Shown: one piece after another, positions 7,711 through 11,725 of the stretch
Numbering within the stretch: the first letter of the stretch is position 1
How the letters are laid out: each line of letters starts with the position of its first letter
Assembly (NCBI GenBank): GCA_937952455.1
Contig: CALFYU010000107.1
Location: 1-11,725, forward strand
From: an uncultured Planctomycetaceae bacterium
GTDB lineage: Bacteria > Planctomycetota > Planctomycetia > Planctomycetales > Planctomycetaceae
Length of the DNA: 11,725 bases
Direction of reading: 5' to 3'
Translations under genes and position numbers: made by a program
Notes under the pieces: generated by a model
The model's database searches: none
What the model was told of the DNA's origin: nothing
The model's input: only the letters and a program-made list of their open reading frames with translations

Positions 7711-7857
7711 AACGTCCCGAAGGCCTTGGAGGAGCGCATCGAGGGAATGTTGCATGGGGAGAGCGAACTTCGTCCGACCGCTGCAGAAATTGAAAAGGCG
7801 CTCGACACGCTCGACTTTGCTCCTCATTCGCGCCCGACTCACACGCTGAACGCGTAA
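7711..7857 (+). pseudogene. Orphan C-terminal kinase-lobe fragment (Ser/Thr kinase subdomain XI-like)
   Basis: The frame ending in TAA at 7855-7857 encodes NVPKALEERIEGMLH, then GESELRPTAAEIEKALDTL and a short tail. The arrangement 'VP..LE..I..ML...xxxRPTAAEI..AL..L' is the end of a Hanks-type kinase domain (subdomain XI, with the conserved Arg-Pro before the last helix). Nothing upstream in this frame (7648-7710) looks like the rest of a kinase, and no catalytic or ATP-binding motif is present. I read it as the surviving tail of a lost kinase gene, or of a kinase exon-sized duplication. The assignment rests on one short motif and could be chance similarity. Confidence 0.4.
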
Positions 7858-7972
7858 CATATTGTCATTCCAACGGTTGATGAATTCGGCACAAAGGAAA
7901 CAGTTATGGAGTGTGTTTGGCAAAAGGAGCGAGATTGCTGACCTGGAGATACTCGTGGATTTGAAGCGAGAC

Positions 7973-8001
7973 TTACGATTGCAAAAATTCTTTCCCATAA
8001 T
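7973..8001 (+). promoter_or_regulatory. Possible sigma-70-like promoter of the second ECF sigma operon
   Basis: TTACGA at 7973-7978 and CATAAT at 7996-8001 are separated by 17 bases, about 90 bases upstream of the sigma start codon at 8093. The -10 box matches five of six consensus bases but the -35 box only three. The region 7858-8092 has no convincing gene, which fits a leader or promoter region. If an ECF factor autoregulates this operon, another promoter type is expected and this match would be chance. Confidence 0.25.
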
Positions 8002-8092
8002 TTCATTCTCAACGGTCACAGTCCATCGCCTCTCGTGTCTAAGGGGCTAATGTCCATCAGAGAAAAACGCGATCTTCCGGACCAGGAACTCC

Positions 8093-8977
8093 ATGATGCA
8101 CAATCCCTTTGCCCAAACTATCGACGAATCAACGGATATCGCCCTGATCGAGCAGGCCAATCACGGCAGCCGTGACGCCTTGGAGAAGCTGGTTTTGCGG
8201 CATCAAGCATGGGTGTACAACATCGCCATCCGCATGGTCTTTCACGCGCAGGATGCGGAAGAAGTGACTCAGGAAGTGCTGATCAAAGCCATCACCCGCC
8301 TCAGTTCGTTTAAAGGCAAAAGCCAATTTCGGACCTGGCTCTACCGCATCACGGCCAACCATGTGCTAAACATGAAGCGTCGCGGTGGAGAGACCGCAAT
8401 CCAGTCTTTCTCCAGTTACGCTGGTGCGATCAACGCCACGCCCGACCTGGACCTGCCCGACCCGAAAGCCGTGCCGGTGGACGTGTCGTTGCTTGTCGAA
8501 GAGGCCAAAATTTCCTGCACCACTGGAATGCTGCTCTGCCTTGACCGTAAACAACGAATTATTTTCACTCTCGGCGAGATCTTTGGGGCTAGTGACACGG
8601 TGGGCAGCGAAATCCTGGAGATGTCTGCTGACAACTTCCGGCAGAACCTCTCCCGCGCCCGACGCGACCTTTACCAATTCATGCACGGTCAGTGTGGCCT
8701 GGTCAATTCTAACAACCCCTGCCGTTGCCCAAAGAAGACCAGGGGCTTCATCGAGGCGGGGCATGTCGATCCTGATCACCTGCAATTCGTTCCGACACAT
8801 CGGCAGCGCGTGCAGGACGCGGCGGACGGGATCGTGCGGATGATTGAGAATTCCGTGGATGAACAGTACGCATCGATCTTCCTTGAACATCCCTTTCTCG
8901 AGCCGAAAGACCAGATTGACTGGTTGCGACAGCTGCTCGACCGCGGAGATTTCGGCACGGCCCTGTTCCTCAACTGA
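8093..8977 (+). CDS. ECF-type RNA polymerase sigma factor with Cys-rich C-terminal extension
   Basis: 294 residues, much longer than a usual ECF factor of about 170-200. The start is ATG at 8093 (a second ATG follows immediately), with AGGA seven bases upstream. Sigma region 2 lies at about 17-97, with DAEEVTQEVLIKAI (54-67) and FRTWLYRITANHVLNMKRR (79-97). Region 4 lies at about 145-198 and ends in LSRARRDLYQFM. It is followed by an extra domain of about 95 residues that begins CGLVNSNNPCRC (Cys201, Cys210, Cys212) and continues KKTRGFIEAG. Two further Cys are at 142 and 149. The Cys cluster could bind metal or sense redox state and so replace an external anti-sigma factor, but this is inference; I only recall that a family of long sigma factors carries a similar CGLxNxxNPCxC segment. 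It is followed after 64 bases by the SDR gene with no evident terminator, so these are probably one operon. It is clearly a different ECF lineage from the sigma factor at 6490-7050. Confidence 0.88.
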   Translation: MMHNPFAQTIDESTDIALIEQANHGSRDALEKLVLRHQAWVYNIAIRMVFHAQDAEEVTQEVLIKAITRLSSFKGKSQFRTWLYRITANHVLNMKRRGGETAIQSFSSYAGAINATPDLDLPDPKAVPVDVSLLVEEAKISCTTGMLLCLDRKQRIIFTLGEIFGASDTVGSEILEMSADNFRQNLSRARRDLYQFMHGQCGLVNSNNPCRCPKKTRGFIEAGHVDPDHLQFVPTHRQRVQDAADGIVRMIENSVDEQYASIFLEHPFLEPKDQIDWLRQLLDRGDFGTALFLN

Positions 8978-9041
8978 AAAACCTTGAAATTTCTTGTCAC
9001 AGTCTCCTTCTCGACGTGTCTATGAGGAAGGAGGACAAGCC

Positions 9042-9797
9042 ATGTCGAATTTTCGAGGTAAAGTCGCGCTGGTAACGGGAGCATCCAAGGGCATCGGAGC
9101 GGGAATCGCTCAGGAGTTGGCTGCCCGTGGAGCGACAGTCGTGCTGAACTACGCGAGCGACCGAACTGGTGCGACTTCTGTGATGGAGGCGATTGTCGCC
9201 GCTGGTGGCGCTGCCATCGCGATTCAAGCGGATGTCGCAAAGAGCGACGATGTCGCCCAGCTATTTGAGCAGGCAAACGAGGCGGTCGGCCATCTCGACA
9301 TTCTGGTGAACAATGCAGGAGTGTTCCAAGCAATGCCCATCGAGGAATTGACGGAGGACGAGTTTCATCGCGAGATCAACGTCAATTTGCTGGGACCGTT
9401 GCTGGTCATCAGGGAATCGCTCAAATACTTCAATCCTGATGGCGGAAGCATCATTAATATTGGTTCTGGTGCCTCGCGTTCGCATCCGGCCGGATTCGCG
9501 ATTTACTCCGCTAGTAAGGCGGGTCTTGATGCCGTCACGGGAGTGTTGGCCAAGGAACTGGCTTCGCGAGGCATTCGCGTCAATTCCGTCAATCCGGGTG
9601 CCACACTCAGTGAAGGGACAAAGGAGGCGGGACTGTATGGTGTCGGAAGTGATATCGAAAAACAACTCGTGGCGATGACCCCGCTGGGGCGTATGGGTAC
9701 ACCGGAAGATATCGCGAAGGCTGTCGCCTTTTTCGCCTCCGATGATTCCATTTGGTTAACCGCCGAAACCATCTATGCTTCCGGCGGACTGCATTAA
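9042..9797 (+). CDS. SDR-family NAD(P)-dependent oxidoreductase (FabG-like)
   Basis: 251 residues. I chose ATG 9042 because a strong AAGGAGG site lies eight bases upstream and the protein then begins MSNFRGKVALVTGASKGIG, as expected for the family. An upstream in-frame start at 8994 would add a peptide unlike SDR N-termini. Classical SDR features: cofactor loop TGASKGIG (12-19), acidic Asp64-Val65, NNAG (90-93), active-site Asn115, Ser142, Tyr155 and Lys159 (YSASK), and the RVNSVNPG segment after the catalytic helix. It is a soluble Rossmann-fold enzyme that should reduce or oxidise a carbonyl/hydroxyl substrate; the substrate cannot be told from sequence. The loop after the Gly motif has Asn36-Tyr-Ala-Ser-Asp-Arg41, which suggests NADP(H) preference. 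It lies between the long ECF sigma gene and a DUF1330 gene and is probably cotranscribed with both. Confidence 0.93.
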   Translation: MSNFRGKVALVTGASKGIGAGIAQELAARGATVVLNYASDRTGATSVMEAIVAAGGAAIAIQADVAKSDDVAQLFEQANEAVGHLDILVNNAGVFQAMPIEELTEDEFHREINVNLLGPLLVIRESLKYFNPDGGSIINIGSGASRSHPAGFAIYSASKAGLDAVTGVLAKELASRGIRVNSVNPGATLSEGTKEAGLYGVGSDIEKQLVAMTPLGRMGTPEDIAKAVAFFASDDSIWLTAETIYASGGLH

Positions 9798-9821
9798 ACT
9801 CAGTGATCGGGAGAAAAATTC

Positions 9822-10109
9822 ATGTCAGCGTATGTCGTATTCATGCGGGAAAAGACACTCGACCAATCCGAGCTCGAAGCCTATTGGGCCAAGGTCAAAT
9901 CAACGATGGATGGCCGTCCGCTCAAGGTGCTGGCCGCCTATGGGAAGCATGTCGCGCTGGAAGGGCCTGACGTGGAAGGCGTCGTGATCGCTGAGTTCCC
10001 AACCGTGGAAGAAGCTCAGGACTGGTATAACAGCCCCGCCTATCAGGCAGCGGCTCAGCATCGACATCGTGGTGCCGTCTATCGCGGCCTGATCGTCGAG
10101 GGCGTCTGA
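9822..10109 (+). CDS. DUF1330 family protein (small ferredoxin-like alpha/beta-barrel fold)
   Basis: 95 residues, the usual length for the family. ATG at 9822 has GGGAG eight bases upstream, and only 24 bases separate it from the SDR stop codon, so the two are almost certainly cotranscribed. Family features seen: the opening MSAYVVFMREKTLD, the central segment VLAAYGKHVALEGPDVEGVVIAEFP, and the signature EEAQDWYNSPAYQAAAQHR, in which the WYNSPAYQ block is diagnostic of DUF1330. These proteins have a dimeric alpha/beta-barrel fold related to EthD and antibiotic-biosynthesis monooxygenases. No reaction is established for most, so none is assigned. It is probably cytoplasmic, since no signal or membrane segment is visible. 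It ends the apparent sigma-SDR-DUF1330 operon; no clear terminator is seen after the TGA. Confidence 0.92.
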   Translation: MSAYVVFMREKTLDQSELEAYWAKVKSTMDGRPLKVLAAYGKHVALEGPDVEGVVIAEFPTVEEAQDWYNSPAYQAAAQHRHRGAVYRGLIVEGV

Positions 10110-10818
10110 TCCAGTCTGTGCTCACCGTTAATCTGGACGGGCGACATTCAGTTAGCGATGCTGCCGGTTGCCAAGTTGCCGCAGCACTTTTGCGCGCTGG
10201 CTGGTGACCAACTCTGAAAAGGCTCGAAGCCTGTTGGGTACCTTCGTGCCACCGTAGAGGACTCGAAACCTTGTGCGTCCGTGTGCGAACATAGGTTCAG
10301 GAAACAGCCCCAAGGAGCACAGTTACGAAGAGCGTTTGGCACGGGGAGCTTTAAGTTCGGGAACGGAAAGACGTTACGCGGTGGCTTACAAGAAACGCCG
10401 AGCGCGAGAGTGCCTGGCATTTTCTCGTGCGTGTACTGGAAATCGACTACGTAGAGTCGTTTGTCAAACTCGCAGCCTGCGATAGGCCGTCCGGTGGGAT
10501 CGCATGCGATCGGTCAAGTCGCGACGTTATTGAGTATCTGAGTGACTTGTGGCGTCTGTCCTTCCATCGACCAGGATTTCATGCAGCGGCTGGGCGACGT
10601 GCAGTGGCACGATTGAGTTTATTTAACGTTCCGTCCGGCGTAGTCATTTCAGCGGTTCGCGTAGTGAACGAGGCGCGCTATCAATGGTTCACTTAGCGTG
10701 ATTGATGTAGGGGAGTCGGTATCTCAAAAGAGTTTTTTAGGAGAGTTTTGGACGGCGAAGGGAGGACCTTACTTTCGCGTTTCAGCGGCGAAGGCTGTCA
10801 TCGTACGAATTGTTTCCC
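10110..10818. other. Gene-free stretch of about 700 bases with several palindromes
   Basis: No reading frame here gives a recognisable protein. Frames at 10148-10420 (minus), 10273-10485 and 10427-10696 (plus) are open, but their products are rich in Arg, Cys, Ser or Pro without any motif and lack convincing ribosome-binding sites. Visible structure: AGGCT-CGA-AGCCT at 10220-10232, CGACT-ACGTAG-AGTCG at 10444-10459, the 14-base palindrome GATCGCATGCGATC at 10498-10511, and AGTGAAC/GTTCACT at 10663-10669 and 10687-10693. It could be a degraded gene region, a dispersed repeat or an untranslated RNA; none of these can be chosen from this window. Confidence 0.5.
10498..10511. repeat. Perfect 14-base palindrome
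   Basis: GATCGCATGCGATC reads identically on both strands. It lies in non-coding sequence about 40 bases after another inverted repeat (10444-10459). It may be a protein-binding site; no known consensus is recognised. Confidence 0.5.
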
Positions 10819-11725
10819 TCATCGCACCGCGATGGGATTGCCGGGTGACCCGGTGGCCCCTTTTAAGCGGAGAGGTGCGAAAATAAAGGCGAATTCGTAA
10901 ACGTGGTCGGCCGACAATTGTTCCAGGTCGAGGTTCTCAATGAAGTAGATGCCGTTCTTCGTGATCATCCACTGGTGGACTTCGATTGGTCGATTGGGGT
11001 TGGGTGGCGGATCGACTTCGATGCCCCAGTTGTCCGCGCCGACCATCGCCACGTCTTGTTCGATCAGCCATTTTGCCGCTTCGAGGCCAATGCCCGGCTC
11101 GCCCGAGTTATAGGTTTCGTTTTACTTGATCCACAATGTTCCGTGCCCCGTGCGGATCAACACGACGTCGCCGGGCTTCAGAGACAGTTTTTGGCGATGA
11201 AGGGCACCTTCTAATTCATCGCGCGAGATTTCGTATCCGACGGGAAATCGATCGGCATCGCGGAAGGCGAGGACATCGATCAACACGCCGCGGGTAAAGA
11301 ACACCCCGGCGTTTTCGATTCCCAACTTCTTCAGACCGTAGGCGTCCTCGATCTCACTCGATTTCAGCCCGTTGTACCACGTGTTTCCATCTGGCATGCC
11401 CACCCCGACGTGTCCCAGGCCGTCCATCTGCGTGCCCATTTGGCCGATCTCTCCAACGAAAAATTCGTCACGGCCCACTTGTCGATTTTCGCCGCGTGGC
11501 TCGGCACGAAATGCTGGAATCGTCAACCGATAGGTTCTAAAAGGAAACGTCGGCATGTCGCGTTCGTAGACGCGCCCCAACTGATAAACGTCTCCTTTCT
11601 TGATCAGATTGGTTGCCTGGAGCACTTTCTCGGGCGTCATCAAATTCGCCGCACCCCGCTGATCGTCCGCTCCCCCGTGGATGACAGCCCCTTCTGGCCG
11701 ACGTCCGAAGGCGGGACCGACCCCG
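10819..11725 (-). pseudogene. Cyclase / kynurenine-formamidase-like family hydrolase, broken by an in-frame stop and 5' partial
   Basis: On the minus strand one frame is open from the right edge to 11124, where TAA (11124-11122) follows ...HGTLWIK. The same frame then continues as NETYNSGEPGIGLEAAKWL, VAMVGADNWGIEVD and on to a TGA at 10821-10819, all conserved cyclase-family sequence. One nonsense codon therefore splits an otherwise intact gene. The ATG at 11643 is internal: upstream codons encode GPAFGRRPEGAVIHGGADDQ and RGAANL, the usual family N-terminus, so the start (and perhaps a signal peptide) lies beyond the window. The family hydrolyses amides or lactones using a metal held by HxGTHxDxxxH-like residues. 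Here the motif reads GQMGTQMDGLGH (residues 67-78 counted from the 11643 ATG), with Gln where many members have His; I recall this as a known subgroup variant. The two halves would be inactive separately, because the break falls between the metal motif and the C-terminal core. Confidence 0.85.

Noticed and set aside
7862..8050. Short plus-strand frame before the second sigma gene
   Set aside because: It starts at TTG, lacks a ribosome-binding site and family resemblance, and overlaps the likely promoter or leader region.
8366..8890. Minus-strand open frame of 174 codons over the second sigma gene
   Set aside because: It lies antisense to a clear sigma factor with regions 2 and 4; no ribosome-binding site or family resemblance.
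8776..9333. Minus-strand open frame of 185 codons crossing the sigma-SDR junction
   Set aside because: It overlaps two well-supported plus-strand genes and encodes an Arg/Ser/Pro-rich peptide typical of shadow frames.
10148..10420. Minus-strand open frame of 90 codons in the non-coding block
   Set aside because: The product is Pro/Cys/Ser-rich with no motif and no good ribosome-binding site; kept only as part of the unexplained block.
10427..10696. Plus-strand open frame of 89 codons in the non-coding block
   Set aside because: It begins at GTG without a ribosome-binding site, and the product matches no family I know.

Overview
The window looks like a chromosomal stretch from a planctomycete, probably of the Pirellula/Rhodopirellula type. 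The evidence is a low-complexity, Trp/Asn/Tyr-rich protein with a C-terminal domain I associate with planctomycete 'protocadherin-like' proteins, an ECF sigma factor of the planctomycete Sig-70_X6 kind directly upstream of a giant Ser/Thr kinase with a WD40 C-terminus, and a secreted HAF-repeat protein. This assignment comes from recognising families by eye; no database search was possible.

Layout. (1) 1-1005, plus strand: the 3' part of the protocadherin-like surface protein; its start is outside the window. (2) 1209-about 1434, plus strand: the N-terminus of a DUF533/TerB-like protein, cut off where the next gene converges on it. (3) 7050-1448, minus strand: an apparent signalling module of ECF sigma factor, then a 1187-residue membrane kinase with 14 WD40-like units, then a membrane-anchored or secreted HAF-repeat protein. 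(4) About 7296-7857: gene debris, namely the C-terminal tail of a CzcA/CusA-type metal-efflux pump with an internal stop (minus) and the last lobe of another kinase-like domain (plus). (5) 8093-10109, plus strand: a second, different ECF sigma factor with a Cys-containing C-terminal extension, an SDR oxidoreductase and a DUF1330 protein, closely spaced and probably cotranscribed. (6) 10110-10818: about 700 bases with no convincing gene but several palindromes. (7) 11725-10819, minus strand: a cyclase/kynurenine-formamidase-family gene that runs off the right edge and is broken by one in-frame TAA.

How it may work together (inference). The minus-strand module resembles the planctomycete arrangement in which an STK-linked ECF sigma factor is controlled by, or acts with, its neighbouring kinase. 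The kinase has a single membrane segment separating the kinase domain from two predicted seven-bladed WD40 propellers. The HAF protein downstream may be another exported beta-propeller in the same output or sensing pathway. The plus-strand sigma factor probably belongs with the SDR and DUF1330 genes. The module is bordered on both sides by truncated genes, and a third gene is broken by a nonsense codon, so this locus looks rearranged and in decay around an intact regulatory core.
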